Positions 16,433 through 25,569 of a stretch of 64,000 nt of DNA are shown here, piece after piece. Each line of letters begins with the position of its first letter. Position 1 is the first letter of the stretch. The notes beneath the pieces were generated by a model. That model was not told where the DNA came from, did no database searches, and worked only from the letters and a program-made list of their open reading frames with translations. The stretch is from an uncultured delta proteobacterium (GTDB lineage: Bacteria > Myxococcota_A > UBA9160 > JAFDET01). The stretch spans positions 1 to 64,000 of the forward strand of contig CAMYLJ010000004.1 of assembly GCA_947259215.1 (NCBI GenBank), read 5' to 3'. The position numbers were made by a program, and so were the translations under genes.

Positions 16433-18796
16433 CAGGCCTTCCGGTCGCGTTGCCAGCACGCCGTCGCGCTCGAGCGCGTCGATCTCCGCGTCGTCCACCC
16501 CGGCTTCGCGCAGGATCTCGCGGTTGTGCTGGCCCAGCAGGGGGGCCGGGCGGCTCAGCCAGTGTTCGACGCTCGCGTAGCGGAAGGGCACGGTGGGCAC
16601 CGGCTGCGCGCCCACCACCGGATGATCGAAGGTCTCGTAGAAGCCGCGCGCCGCCATCTGCGGATTGCGGCTCGTCGCGCGCGGGTCCGCGAGCGGGGCC
16701 GCGGGGATGCCCGCCGCCAGCAGCTCCTCCACCACCTTGCCGCGCTCGCGCGCCGCGAACCACGGGCGCAGCTCGGCGTCGATGCGGTCGTGGGCGGCGC
16801 GGCGGCCCGGCAGATCGACCAGCGCGGCGTCCTCGGCCCAGGCCGGATGCCCCAGCACCCGACGCAGCCCCTCCCAGTGCGCGTCGCTCGCCACGGCCAG
16901 CGCCAGCCAGCGCGGGCGGGTCGCCGGCTCGTGTCCCAGGCACGGGTAGATGCCCTGGGGTGCGGCCACCGGGCTGCGGTTGCCCTGGCGTTCGAGCAGG
17001 TTGCCGTAGGCGCTGAACTCGATCAGCTGCTCCGCCGCCGCGTTGAGCGCGCCCTCCACCATGCTGCACTCCACGTGAACGCCCTCGCCTTTCGCCTCGC
17101 GTTCGGCCAGCGCTACCAGGAAGGCGAAGGCCGCGTGCATCCCCGCCAGCGGGTCGCACGGGCCGCGCTGGATGCGCGGCTGGTCGTCGGCGTGTCCCGT
17201 GACCCAGGCCAGCCCCGTCATCTGCTCCATCGTCTGGGCGAAGCCCACGTTGTCGCGCCAGGGGCCGGAGAGGCCGAAGGCGGGCATGCGCAGCATGATG
17301 GTGCGGGGGTTGGCCGCGTGGACCGCCTCCCAGGTCAGGCCGAAGCCCTCCGTCACCCGGGGCGAGAAGTTGTCGAAGAGCCCGTCGGCCCCGGCGAGCA
17401 GGCGTCCCATCACCGCGCGACCGCGCGGATCCGTCAGGTCGAGAGCCAGGCCGCGCTTGTTGGTGTTGGCGGTCAGGAAGAAGTGGCTGCACTCCCACCA
17501 CTCCGCGTGGCGCCCGGCCATCATGCCCCCGATCATGCGCATGCCGTCGGGGCGCCGGCCCGATTCCACGTGCACCACGTCGGCGCCGAGGGTCGCGAGC
17601 ATGTGGGTGGCCGAGGGCCCGGCCCACCAGGCCGTGAGGTCGAGCACCCGCAGGCCGGCCAGCGGCAGCTCCGGCTCCCCCTGCGGCGGCGGTCGTTCGG
17701 GCTGGCGCGTTTCGATCCGACCCGTGTGCTCGCCCAGCCGAGGCGCCCGGCGGAAGGCCGGCGCCTCTTCCCCGTCCACGAGGTAGGGCGGGCGCGGGTG
17801 CAGGAAGTCGTCCTCGGGATCCCGACGGAAGACGCCCCGCGCCGCCAGCTGCTCCTGGCTGCGCACGCTGTCGCCGTTGCAGACCGGGGCCACGGGGATC
17901 CGCAGCAGCGAGGCCCGCTCGATGATCTCCGCGGTGGTGTGCCGGGTGGTCCACGCGCGCACGATCTCGTTCCACTCCTCGAAACGCGCCATGCGGCCCA
18001 CCACCTGGGCCAGCAGCTCGTCGTCCTGGAGATCCGTGCGCTCGATCAGGAGCAGGAAGTCCGAGAACTGCTGGCGTGAGTTGGTGCAGAAGCCCACGTA
18101 GCCGTCGGCGGTGGGCTCGATCGAAGGCGTCTCGACGGTGGCGGGCAGCGCCCCCCCGACCTCCCCCAGATCCATCAGCCGGTGGACCAGGTCCATGTAG
18201 TTCGTGCCGGCGATGGTCATGAGCTCGAGGATCGAGAAGTCCACGCGCTCACCGTGACCCGTGCGGCGGGCGCGCATCACCGCCGCCAAGGCGCCCACGG
18301 CGGCGAAGGTGCCGGCCACCCACTCGGCGATGCGGCCGCCGGCCTGGAAGGGCTCCTGGCCGGCGAGGCCGCGAGTGCCGATGGAGCCGCACGCCGCCTG
18401 GACCGTGAACTCGCTGGCGGGTCGCCCATCCCAGGGCCCCCCGTTCCCGAACCAGGTGAGCGAGAGCTGCACGAGGCCGGGGAAGCGGCCGGCGAAGTCC
18501 GGGCCGTCCGGTGCGAAGTCCTCCATCACCAGGTCGGCGCCCGCGACCAGCTCGAGCGTCGCAGGCTCGTCCGGCATGCCCACGACTGCGCGCTTGTTGT
18601 GGTGCAGGAAACGGAACAGCGCCCCGTCGCGTTTCCCCAGCTCGGCGCCGCTGGCGGACCAGCGGCGCAGCGGATCGCCGGCCGCGGGCTCCAGCTTCAC
18701 CACGTCGGCGCCGGCGTCGGCCAGCAGCTTGCTGCAATAGGGACCGGCGATCCCGCTCGTGAAGTCGACCACCCGGATGTCGCGCAGACCGTGCAC
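16418..18796 (-). CDS. Tandem-domain CaiB/BaiF family CoA-transferase
   Basis: A 792-residue protein (GTG start) made of two complete CaiB/BaiF (family III CoA-transferase) domains in tandem, residues about 1-375 and 380-790; single-domain members have about 400. Both halves begin with the nucleotide-fold motif (RVVDFTSGIAGPYCSKLLAD and RVLDLTAWWAGPSATHMLA). The second half keeps the catalytic aspartate in PCDPLAGMHA. At the matching site the first half has AEWVAG, glutamate for aspartate, so it may be inactive. The family moves CoA between an acyl-CoA and a free acid. It starts nine bases after an amidohydrolase gene and ends within the palindrome. Confidence 0.85.
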   Translation of the reverse strand: MHGLRDIRVVDFTSGIAGPYCSKLLADAGADVVKLEPAAGDPLRRWSASGAELGKRDGALFRFLHHNKRAVVGMPDEPATLELVAGADLVMEDFAPDGPDFAGRFPGLVQLSLTWFGNGGPWDGRPASEFTVQAACGSIGTRGLAGQEPFQAGGRIAEWVAGTFAAVGALAAVMRARRTGHGERVDFSILELMTIAGTNYMDLVHRLMDLGEVGGALPATVETPSIEPTADGYVGFCTNSRQQFSDFLLLIERTDLQDDELLAQVVGRMARFEEWNEIVRAWTTRHTTAEIIERASLLRIPVAPVCNGDSVRSQEQLAARGVFRRDPEDDFLHPRPPYLVDGEEAPAFRRAPRLGEHTGRIETRQPERPPPQGEPELPLAGLRVLDLTAWWAGPSATHMLATLGADVVHVESGRRPDGMRMIGGMMAGRHAEWWECSHFFLTANTNKRGLALDLTDPRGRAVMGRLLAGADGLFDNFSPRVTEGFGLTWEAVHAANPRTIMLRMPAFGLSGPWRDNVGFAQTMEQMTGLAWVTGHADDQPRIQRGPCDPLAGMHAAFAFLVALAEREAKGEGVHVECSMVEGALNAAAEQLIEFSAYGNLLERQGNRSPVAAPQGIYPCLGHEPATRPRWLALAVASDAHWEGLRRVLGHPAWAEDAALVDLPGRRAAHDRIDAELRPWFAARERGKVVEELLAAGIPAAPLADPRATSRNPQMAARGFYETFDHPVVGAQPVPTVPFRYASVEHWLSRPAPLLGQHNREILREAGVDDAEIDALERDGVLATRPEGLGDVG

Positions 18797-18805
18797 GCGC
18801 GCGCC

Positions 18806-19969
18806 CTAGTCGAGCCCGTAGAGCGCGGCGGCGTTGTCGTGCAGCACCTTCTGGAGGGTGGCCTCCGGCAGCTCCGCCAGCGCCTCGTCGACGTACTCCC
18901 GCGGATGCATGGCCGGCGAGTAGTCGCTCGGCGCCATGCAGGTGGGATGCGGGTAGTCGGTCTCGTAGAGGAGGTTCTCCGGGTAGAGGCGAAGCGCGCT
19001 CTGGACCCCCTCCTGCTCGAACCAGAAGCAGCCGTAGATCTGGCGCCGGAAGTACTCGCTCGGCAGCAGGTCGTACTCCGGGTGCTCCTCGCGCACGCCG
19101 CTGTTCTGCCACTGCCAGTCGAGTGCCTCGAGCAGCGACGGGATCCAGCCGGCGCCGCTCTCCACCGAGACGAAGCGGAGGTCCGGGAAGCGGTGGCAGA
19201 TGCCGCCGAACGTGAGGTCGGCGATGGTGCGGGCGTTGTCGAGGAAGTAGATGGCCGAGGCGCGGCCGAAGTTCGTCTTCACGCCCAGGCCGGCGGCGTC
19301 GTCCATGAGGTCGCTCATGTCGCCGGCTCCGATGTGGAAGCTGATGGAGAGGCCCGCGTCCTGGGCTGCGGCCCAGACGGGATCCCAGTGCGCGTGGGCC
19401 AGCACGGGCTGGCCGAAGGCCTCCGGTGTGGCGCACATTAGGACCGCCTTGTGCCCGAGCGCCGCGCAGCGCTCCAGCTCGGCCAGCGTGGCGTCCACGT
19501 TCCAGAACGGGGTGGCCAGCACCGGGACCAGGCGCTTCGGGTCGGCGCTGCACCACTCCACCAGGAAGTCGTTGTAGGCGCGCACACAGGCCAGCATCAG
19601 CGCGGGCTCGTCGAGGCTGAGGAAGCGCCCGGAGCCGAAGCCGCCGACGTTCGGATACAGCACCTGGGCGTAGATGCCTTCGCGGTCCATGAGTTCGAGC
19701 CGGGCCTTGGCGTCGTAGGCGGCGGGCGGACAGTCGGCGTAGGTGTTCGGAAAATCCGGGAAGGAGCCATTGAAGCCGGCCATGGAGAAGATGCCGGGGA
19801 AGCCCACGGGCTTGCCGTCCAGGAGCCAGACGTCCTTCTCGCCCAGGCGCTTCACCCTGGGTACCCGCTCGCGCCACTTCGCCGGGACTCGCGACGTCCA
19901 CAGGTCCGCCGGCTCGGTCACGTGGGTGTCGGTGTCGATCACGCGGAAGCGCGAGAACAGGTCGGTCAC
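18806..19969 (-). CDS. Amidohydrolase family 2 (ACMSD-like TIM barrel)
   Basis: A 387-residue metal-dependent hydrolase/decarboxylase of the amidohydrolase-2 type. The first metal motif is DTDTHVTEP (D-x-H variant of HxH). A histidine lies in SISFHIGAG, and the ending ETDYPHP gives the last catalytic aspartate. GTG at 19969 is preceded by GAGGAGATCTCCCC, which fixes the start. The family includes ACMSD and several ring-cleavage-product hydrolases and decarboxylases. It is the first gene of a two-gene minus-strand unit with the tandem CoA-transferase. A paralogue lies at 33385-34470. Confidence 0.85.
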   Translation of the reverse strand: MTDLFSRFRVIDTDTHVTEPADLWTSRVPAKWRERVPRVKRLGEKDVWLLDGKPVGFPGIFSMAGFNGSFPDFPNTYADCPPAAYDAKARLELMDREGIYAQVLYPNVGGFGSGRFLSLDEPALMLACVRAYNDFLVEWCSADPKRLVPVLATPFWNVDATLAELERCAALGHKAVLMCATPEAFGQPVLAHAHWDPVWAAAQDAGLSISFHIGAGDMSDLMDDAAGLGVKTNFGRASAIYFLDNARTIADLTFGGICHRFPDLRFVSVESGAGWIPSLLEALDWQWQNSGVREEHPEYDLLPSEYFRRQIYGCFWFEQEGVQSALRLYPENLLYETDYPHPTCMAPSDYSPAMHPREYVDEALAELPEATLQKVLHDNAAALYGLD

Positions 19970-20198
19970 GGGGAGATCTCCTCGCTTCGGGCGACGCCGT
20001 GGAGCCGGGCGTGGGCCAGTGTAGACGCTGAGTCCAGCGCCCGGCAGGCCCCGGCAGCGGCCCTCCGCGGGCGCGCAAGAGGCCCGCCAAGGGCCCGTCC
20101 TGCCTCGCCGCGAGGGAGCCTCAAGTGGGCTCGGCCGGGGGTCGATACGCCCTACGGACTCGCGGGCGTTGCCCGCCGTCCGACGTTTTGGGGGGGGC

Positions 20199-20519
20199 AT
20201 GGCCGACGCATCGGCTTTCGACTGGGTATGCAGCGAACTCGAGCAGCGGACCTGTCTGGACCGCCTCGAGACCCGGGGCACGGTGCGTCTCGCGCTGAAG
20301 GAGGCGGGTCTCGATCCGCGCAGCCTCACCGCGATCCAGATGAAGGTCGTGATCGAGAAGGTGATGCCCGGCGAGCTCCAGAGCCGGGGGGTCGAGAACG
20401 CCGAAGCGGTGTGTCGGGAGCTCGCGCCGGGCCTCGACCAGCTGGCCTCCGAGAGCGACGACTCCGCTCGCGAGACGCCCGAAGCCGTCTTTCGTCGCCT
20501 GGCCGGATCCTCCAGCTAG
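20199..20519 (+). CDS. Conserved-looking 106-aa hypothetical protein
   Basis: A small soluble protein, mostly helical and charged. It contains RGTVRLALKEAGLDPRSLTA and VVIEKVMPGELQSRGVENAE, which look like a compact conserved core. Cysteines occur at VCSEL, RTCLD and VCREL. There are no membrane segments and no signal peptide. ATG at 20199 follows a run of eight G residues rather than a typical ribosome site; an earlier in-frame ATG at 20169 would add ten residues. The stop lies six bases before the next gene, so the two may be co-transcribed. Function unknown. Confidence 0.65.
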   Translation: MADASAFDWVCSELEQRTCLDRLETRGTVRLALKEAGLDPRSLTAIQMKVVIEKVMPGELQSRGVENAEAVCRELAPGLDQLASESDDSARETPEAVFRRLAGSSS

Positions 20520-20525
20520 TCGCCC

Positions 20526-21272
20526 ATGCAGGGCAGTCCGTTGCTGGCCGTCGGCTTCCTGGCCTTCTTCGTGGTGGCGCTCGTGGTGGGCGTGCGTCTC
20601 CTGCTGCTGTGGGGGCGCACCCGCGAGCTGCCGGAGCTCCTGATCGGGCTCGGCGTGCTCGGGATCGGCCCGGTGGGCTTCGGGCTGCTGGTCGTCGCCC
20701 AGGAGTCGCAGGCCAGCCTTCCCGGGCTTCGCCTGACGTTGATGGGCGCGGGCACGCTGGCGGTCGTCGTCGGGGTGGCGTGCAAGCTGGTCTTCAACTG
20801 GCGCGTCTACCATCCGGAGAGCCGCCGAATCGCGTTCCTGGTCTACGCGGGGATCGTGCTCCTCGGGGTGTTCTTCCTCCGGGACGCCCTCGGCGGCTTC
20901 CTCGGCTACGAGCGGATGGATCCGGCGTTCTACGCGCGTTCCTTCCTGCAGGTCCTGGCGCTGCTGTGGGGCTCCGGCGAGGCGCTCCACTACTGGAGCC
21001 GGATGCGCCGGCGCCTGCGCCTGGGCCTGGCCGACCCGGTGGTCTGCAACCGCTTCCTGCTCTGGGGCCTCGGCGCCGGTGCGGCCGGACTGGGGTCGCT
21101 CGTGGGCGTCCTGGCGCAGGTGGCCAGCGGAATTCCGCACGGCGAGATCCCCTGGGTGCTGGCCAGCTCCTCGGCCCACGGCCTGGCCGCCGCGGTCTGC
21201 ATGTGGCTGGCCTTCGTGCCTCCGGCCGCGTACACGCGCTACGTCGCGTCGCGGTCGTCCGCCGAGGCCTGA
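20526..21272 (+). CDS. Seven-helix membrane protein of unknown function
   Basis: A 248-residue protein with about seven hydrophobic helices (e.g. LLAVGFLAFFVVALVVGVRL, LLIGLGVLGIGPVGFGLLVV, IAFLVYAGIVLLGVFFL, GLAAAVCMWLAFVPP). Between helices 3 and 4 it has NWRVYHPESRR, and the loop after helix 5 carries YWSRMRRRLRLG, so the inner-face loops are basic. I do not recognise the family and see no catalytic motif. The 3' end overlaps the convergent transporter gene by 34 bases. Confidence 0.65.
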   Translation: MQGSPLLAVGFLAFFVVALVVGVRLLLLWGRTRELPELLIGLGVLGIGPVGFGLLVVAQESQASLPGLRLTLMGAGTLAVVVGVACKLVFNWRVYHPESRRIAFLVYAGIVLLGVFFLRDALGGFLGYERMDPAFYARSFLQVLALLWGSGEALHYWSRMRRRLRLGLADPVVCNRFLLWGLGAGAAGLGSLVGVLAQVASGIPHGEIPWVLASSSAHGLAAAVCMWLAFVPPAAYTRYVASRSSAEA

Positions 21273-22615
21273 GCGCCCGCCCGGCGGTCGAGCTCCGCCC
21301 GCACCCGGGCGTGCTCCGCCTCGTCGAGGGAGAAGCGCCCGAAGAGCCAGGCGCCGATGAGGTAGGCCGTGAAGGGCGCGCCGGCAAAAAGGCCCTTCAG
21401 GGTCCACAGTGCGGTCGGCGACTGCTCCACATTGGGCTGGAAGCCCGACGCGCTCAGCGCCACCCCGGTCATCATCACCGTTCCGCCCGCCGCGGCCTTG
21501 AACGCGAAGCCTGCGACCGCGGAGTAGGCTCCTTCCTTGCGCTGCCCGGTCCGGAGCTCGTCGTAGTCGATGATGTCCGCCAGGATCGACTGGCTGATCG
21601 CGCCGCCGCAGCCTGCCGCGGTGCCCGCGCCGGTGAGCAGTGCCGCCAGCAGGAGCCAGTCGTCCTGCCCGACGAAGATGGTGCCGCCGAACGACAGCGC
21701 CGTGCCCACCATGGCCCAGCGCCAGACCCGGCGCTTGCCGAAGCGGCGCGCGAGGCGCAGCCAGAGCGGGATCGACAGGACGCTCGCCGCCACATAAGCG
21801 CTCGGGAGCAGGGCGATCAGATCCGGGCGGCCGAGCACGTACTCCGCGACGTAGGGCGCGAGCACGCCCAGCACGCCACCGCCCAGGGACTCGATGAAGA
21901 TCACGAACAAGAGCACGCGCGCGTGGGGATTCTGGCCGACGTCGCGGAAGGCGGCCCGCGGATTCTCCGCTCCGCGTCCCTGGTGGGCCTTGCGCTCCGA
22001 GACGAACAGGGCCGGGATCGCAAGCAGCGCGGGAATCAGGACCATCCCGCCCAATCCCAGGGCAACGGCCGCCGCCCGCCGGTCGGGAGCGTTGTTGGCC
22101 CACTGCACGGCCGCGAATGCCACGACGACGCCCATGATGAAGCTCACGTGACGCAGCGCGAAGATCCGGCTGCGCTCGTGGTGGCCGAGGCTCAGCTCGG
22201 CCCCGAGAGCGTTGTGCGGGACCGCGTACATGGTGTAGGCCGAATAGAAGCCGATCAGGGCCACGCCCATCCAGGCGACCAGGACGCCCCCGGACAGGCT
22301 GGCGGGCGGCATCCACAGCATGGCGAAGAAGCCCGCCAGCAGGGGGAGCGCGGCCAGCATCCACGGACGCCGGCGCCCGAGGCGCGAGCGCGTGCGGTCC
22401 GAGAGGTAGCCGATCGCCGGGTCCGAGACCGCGTCCCACACGCGGCTCACCCCCACCAGGATTCCGAACGTCGCCGGCAGCAGCAGGACGTCGGTGGCGA
22501 ACTTGAGGACGAAGGTCTGGATGAAGAAGATCGGGACCGCGAACCCGACCACGGGTCCGCTCCATAGGAAGACGGTGGACCAGGGGACCCGGTCGGGGGG
22601 CGGGGTCGGGGGCAC
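21239..22615 (-). CDS. GPH-type MFS transporter (glycoside/pentoside/hexuronide symporter)
   Basis: A 458-residue, 12-helix transporter (GTG start) of the MFS_2/GPH group. The signature after helix 2, RVWDAVSDPAIGYLSDRTRS followed by RLGRRRPWM, is characteristic. The GPH family includes MelB, XylP and the glucuronide carrier UidB; many uncharacterised bacterial members carry other substrates. It starts three bases after the P450 stop and is presumably co-transcribed with it. A beta-glucuronidase-like gene lies 4 kb away on the other strand, making a glycoside or glucuronide plausible but unproven. The 3' end overlaps the convergent membrane-protein gene. Confidence 0.8.
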   Translation of the reverse strand: MPPTPPPDRVPWSTVFLWSGPVVGFAVPIFFIQTFVLKFATDVLLLPATFGILVGVSRVWDAVSDPAIGYLSDRTRSRLGRRRPWMLAALPLLAGFFAMLWMPPASLSGGVLVAWMGVALIGFYSAYTMYAVPHNALGAELSLGHHERSRIFALRHVSFIMGVVVAFAAVQWANNAPDRRAAAVALGLGGMVLIPALLAIPALFVSERKAHQGRGAENPRAAFRDVGQNPHARVLLFVIFIESLGGGVLGVLAPYVAEYVLGRPDLIALLPSAYVAASVLSIPLWLRLARRFGKRRVWRWAMVGTALSFGGTIFVGQDDWLLLAALLTGAGTAAGCGGAISQSILADIIDYDELRTGQRKEGAYSAVAGFAFKAAAGGTVMMTGVALSASGFQPNVEQSPTALWTLKGLFAGAPFTAYLIGAWLFGRFSLDEAEHARVRAELDRRAGAQASADDRDAT

Positions 22616-22618
22616 GCC

Positions 22619-23974
22619 CTACGGTAGCGGCTGAAGGGAGATCGGCAGTCCGTCCCGCGGCTTCGAGATCGGCGCCTGCTGCACCGGCATGCGGTAGCCC
22701 CCCGGCACGCTCCAGCGGTAGCGGCGCAGCAGCTGGTGCAACACGCCCTTGATCTGCGTCTCGGCGAACTTGAAGCCCAGGCAGTGGTGGGGGCCGCCGC
22801 CGAACGGGACCCATTGGAACGTGTGGCGCGCGTCCTCCTGACGCTCCGGCGAGAAGCGCTCCGGGTCCCAGGTGAACGGGGCGCTCCACCATTCGGGCAT
22901 GTGGTGGGTGTGGATCGGCGACACCACCACCAGCGCGCCGGCGCGGATCTCGTAGCCGCCGAACTCGAAGGGCTCGAGGGCGATGCGCGGGATCACCGGC
23001 AGCGGCGGGTAGCGGCGCATGGTCTCCTTCATCGCCCAGGTGAGGCTCGGCATGCGGTCGATGTCCTCGAACTCGATCTGCTCCCGACCCACGGCGAAGG
23101 ACTCCTCGCGCACCCGCTCCTGCCACTCGGGGTTGCGCGCCAGCTCGTAGGTGATCGAGGTCAGGGTGCTGGTGGTGGTGTCGTGGGCGGCCATCATGGC
23201 GAAGATCATGTGGTCGATCACGTCCTGGTCCGCGAGCCGGTTGCCCTCTTCGTCCTCGGCGCAGCAGAGCAGACTGAACATGTCGCTGCCGCCGCTGGCC
23301 CGCTTCTTCTCGATGCGGTCGCCGAGGAACGCGATCATGAACTCGCGACCCCGCAGGCCCCGGTAGAACTCGAGGCCGGGGATGCGCAGCCGGATGCGCG
23401 ACATGGAGGCCGCCACCATGTCCTCGAAGGCGCCGTTCAGCCGCCGGGTCTCCGGTCCCAGGTCTTCGCCCAGGAAGATGTGGCAGGCCATGTCGAGCGT
23501 GAGCTCCTTGATGGCCGGGAACGCGTGCAGATCCTCGCGCTTGCCCCAGTCCGTCAGGGTCGCCTCGATCATGGGGTTCATGCGTTCGAGGTAGCTCCGC
23601 AGCACGGGGCGCCGAAAGGCCTGGTGCAGGATGCGCCGGTGGTGCCTGTGGTCCTCGCCGTCCCGCAGCAGCAGACCGTTGGGGAAGATGCGGCCCATGA
23701 TCTGGGTCCAGGGCTTGCGGGAGGAGAAGATCCCGTCCTTGTCCATCAGCACGAAGCGGTTCGCCTCGGGCCCGAACAGGTTCACCATGTCGAAGAGGCC
23801 GCTGCTCTGGGCGGCGACGGCGCCGAACTCCTGATGCATGCGGGAGAGCGGCGTCAGCATGTCGACGCGTTGCCCGGTGGCGTTGATCAGGTTGCGGATC
23901 ATGCGCAGGCCGCCGGGCCCGGGGACCTCGCTGAAGGGACGGGTGGTCGCCGGAGTCGCGGCGGGCTCGCTCAT
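22619..23974 (-). CDS. Cytochrome P450
   Basis: A 451-residue bacterial class P450. The heme signature FGGGPHHCLG has ligand Cys398. The I-helix oxygen-activation motif is MMAAHDTTTS, and the K-helix ExxR is in KETMRRYPP. There is no membrane anchor, so the enzyme is soluble and needs a ferredoxin or flavodoxin partner, none of which is adjacent. The start ATG follows GAGGAGAAGCGCCCC. It heads a minus-strand unit with the GPH transporter, suggesting oxidation of an imported hydrophobic or glycosylated compound. Confidence 0.9.
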   Translation of the reverse strand: MSEPAATPATTRPFSEVPGPGGLRMIRNLINATGQRVDMLTPLSRMHQEFGAVAAQSSGLFDMVNLFGPEANRFVLMDKDGIFSSRKPWTQIMGRIFPNGLLLRDGEDHRHHRRILHQAFRRPVLRSYLERMNPMIEATLTDWGKREDLHAFPAIKELTLDMACHIFLGEDLGPETRRLNGAFEDMVAASMSRIRLRIPGLEFYRGLRGREFMIAFLGDRIEKKRASGGSDMFSLLCCAEDEEGNRLADQDVIDHMIFAMMAAHDTTTSTLTSITYELARNPEWQERVREESFAVGREQIEFEDIDRMPSLTWAMKETMRRYPPLPVIPRIALEPFEFGGYEIRAGALVVVSPIHTHHMPEWWSAPFTWDPERFSPERQEDARHTFQWVPFGGGPHHCLGFKFAETQIKGVLHQLLRRYRWSVPGGYRMPVQQAPISKPRDGLPISLQPLP

Positions 23975-24017
23975 GGGGCGCTTCTCCTCGGCAGTCGCGT
24001 GGGCGCGAAGCCGGATG

Positions 24018-24045
24018 AAGATAGGTTCTCGGCGACGATCGGCAA
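24018..24045 (-). promoter_or_regulatory. Promoter of the P450 operon
   Basis: Read on the minus strand: TTGCCG (24045-24040), a 16-base spacer and TATCTT (24023-24018). Initiation near 24011 would leave a leader of about 37 bases carrying the GAGGAG ribosome site. It lies within the 120-base divergent region shared with the TRAP operon. Confidence 0.5.
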
Positions 24046-24080
24046 AGTTGAGGTCCGCCACGGCCGCCGTCTGCGGGCGG

Positions 24081-24086
24081 TACAAT
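24081..24086 (+). promoter_or_regulatory. -10 element for TRAP operon
   Basis: TACAAT lies eight bases before the ATG at 24095, so transcripts would start within one or two bases of the start codon. No good -35 is seen at the normal distance. No Shine-Dalgarno sequence precedes the ATG, which agrees with leaderless initiation. Confidence 0.4.
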
Positions 24087-24094
24087 CCGCACGC

Positions 24095-25084
24095 ATGCAG
24101 CCGACTCGCCGCCTGCGCTGGCCTTCGGGGCTCGCTCTGCTCCTGCTCGTGGCCTGTGCGCCGGCCGATCCGGGGCGGGTGCTCGCCCTGGCTCACGGGC
24201 TCGACGTCGCCCATCCCGTGCACCGGGCGATGCTGCTCCTGTCCGAGCGGGTGGCGGAGCTGTCGGCCGGCCAGCTCCGCGTCTCCCTCTATCCGAGCGA
24301 GCAGCTCGGCAGCGAGCGCGAGTGCCTGGAGCTGCTCCAGATCGGCAGCCTGGCTCTGACGAAGGTCTCGTCCTCGGTGCTCGAGAACTTCTCACCGGGC
24401 TTCCAGGTGTTCGGCGTGCCCTACCTGTTCCGGGACGAGGCGCACCGCTTCGCCGTGCTGGACGGCCCCATTGGTCGCGGCCTGTTGCTCGGCGCCGAGC
24501 GTTACGGGCTGCGGGGCCTCGCGTACTACGACGCCGGCACGCGGAGCTTCTACACCCGCGATGTGGCCGTGAAGACACCCGCAGACCTCGCGGGGCTGAA
24601 GATCCGCACCCAGGAGAGCCCGATGGCGATCGCGCTGGTGAACGGCCTGGGCGGATCCGCCACGCCCATCGCCTGGGGCGAGCTGTACGCGGCGCTGCAG
24701 CAGGGCGTGGTCGACGGTGCCGAGAACAACCCGCCTTCCTTCTACTACTCGGGCCACTACGAGGTCGCGCGCTTCTACACCCTCGACGAGCACACGAGCC
24801 CGCCGGACGTCCTGCTGGTCGCGACGCGCGTCTGGCGCTCGCTGTCGGAGGAGGAGCGAGGCTGGCTCACCCGCGCGGTGGACGAGTCCGTCAGCCACGA
24901 GCGGCGGCTGTGGCGCGAGGCGACCGAGGAGGCCCTGCGGGCGGTGCGAGCGGCAGGCGTCGAGGTGATCGTGCCGGACAAGGAGCCCTTCATGGCGCGC
25001 GCCGAGGCCCAGTGGCGCGCGCTGGCGGACGCCCCGGAGATCGGCGCGCTGCTCCGCCGGATCCGTGACGGGGAGGCAGAGTGA
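24095..25084 (+). CDS. dctP: TRAP transporter substrate-binding protein (DctP family)
   Basis: A 329-residue lipoprotein: basic start, hydrophobic stretch LALLLLVAC and lipobox cysteine at 21. The mature part is a DctP-type binding protein with GLKIRTQESP, which holds the carboxylate-binding arginine, and ATPIAWGELYAALQQGVVDG followed by AENNPPSFYYSGHYE. That last region is what I associate with hexuronate-binding TRAP proteins, though this is from memory of the family. It delivers an organic acid to the DctQM membrane pair encoded next. The stop overlaps the dctQ GTG (GTGA). A beta-glucuronidase-like gene in the same operon supports a sugar acid as ligand. Confidence 0.85.
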   Translation: MQPTRRLRWPSGLALLLLVACAPADPGRVLALAHGLDVAHPVHRAMLLLSERVAELSAGQLRVSLYPSEQLGSERECLELLQIGSLALTKVSSSVLENFSPGFQVFGVPYLFRDEAHRFAVLDGPIGRGLLLGAERYGLRGLAYYDAGTRSFYTRDVAVKTPADLAGLKIRTQESPMAIALVNGLGGSATPIAWGELYAALQQGVVDGAENNPPSFYYSGHYEVARFYTLDEHTSPPDVLLVATRVWRSLSEEERGWLTRAVDESVSHERRLWREATEEALRAVRAAGVEVIVPDKEPFMARAEAQWRALADAPEIGALLRRIRDGEAE

Positions 25085-25569
25085 GATTCGCCGCTGCGGT
25101 GGACCGTGCCGTCGCCGCGCTGCTGGTCGTGCTGATGGCGGCGGCGGTCGCCAACGTGCTCTGGCAGGTGGCGTCGCGCTTCCTGCTCGGCGATCCGAGC
25201 TCCTTCACCGACGAGCTGGCGCGCTACCTGCTGGTCTGGATCGGCCTGCTCGGTGCGGCCCATGCCGCCGGCCGCCGGCGTCACCTGGCCATCGATCTCC
25301 TGCCCGGGCGGCTGGCGCCCCGCGGTCGGGCGCTCGTCGGCATCGTGGCCGAGGCGCTGGTCTTCGTCTTCTCCGCCAGCGTGCTGGTGGCCGGAGGCGC
25401 ACGCCTGGTGCAGCAGATGGTCTCGTTCGGGCAGCGGACGGCGGCCCTCGAGATCCCGCTCGGCTGGATCTACCTGGTGCTCCCGCTCTCGGGGCTGCTG
25501 CTGATGTTCCACAGCGCGCGTTTCGCCCGGGAGCACCTGCGGGTGTGGCGGCGCGAGGAGGGGACGTGA
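25081..25569 (+). CDS. dctQ: TRAP transporter small permease (DctQ)
   Basis: A 162-residue protein with four predicted helices (AALLVVLMAAAVANVLWQV, YLLVWIGLLGAAHAAG, LVGIVAEALVFVFSASVLVA, LVLPLSGLLLMFHSA). FTDELARYLLVWIGLLGAA is the DctQ signature. It forms the membrane complex with DctM. The GTG start overlaps dctP, and its stop overlaps dctM in the same GTGA fashion, so the three subunits are translationally coupled. Confidence 0.85.
   Translation: MRFAAAVDRAVAALLVVLMAAAVANVLWQVASRFLLGDPSSFTDELARYLLVWIGLLGAAHAAGRRRHLAIDLLPGRLAPRGRALVGIVAEALVFVFSASVLVAGGARLVQQMVSFGQRTAALEIPLGWIYLVLPLSGLLLMFHSARFAREHLRVWRREEGT

Noticed and set aside
16401-16440. Simple rho-independent terminator at the first palindrome
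   Set aside because: The hairpin is far longer and more symmetric than a terminator, has no T-run on either side, and has a sister copy elsewhere.
13248-17975. 1575-codon minus-strand open frame
   Set aside because: A shadow of the carboxylase and CoA-transferase genes: His/Arg/Gly-rich with no recognisable domain. High GC makes such long open frames common here.
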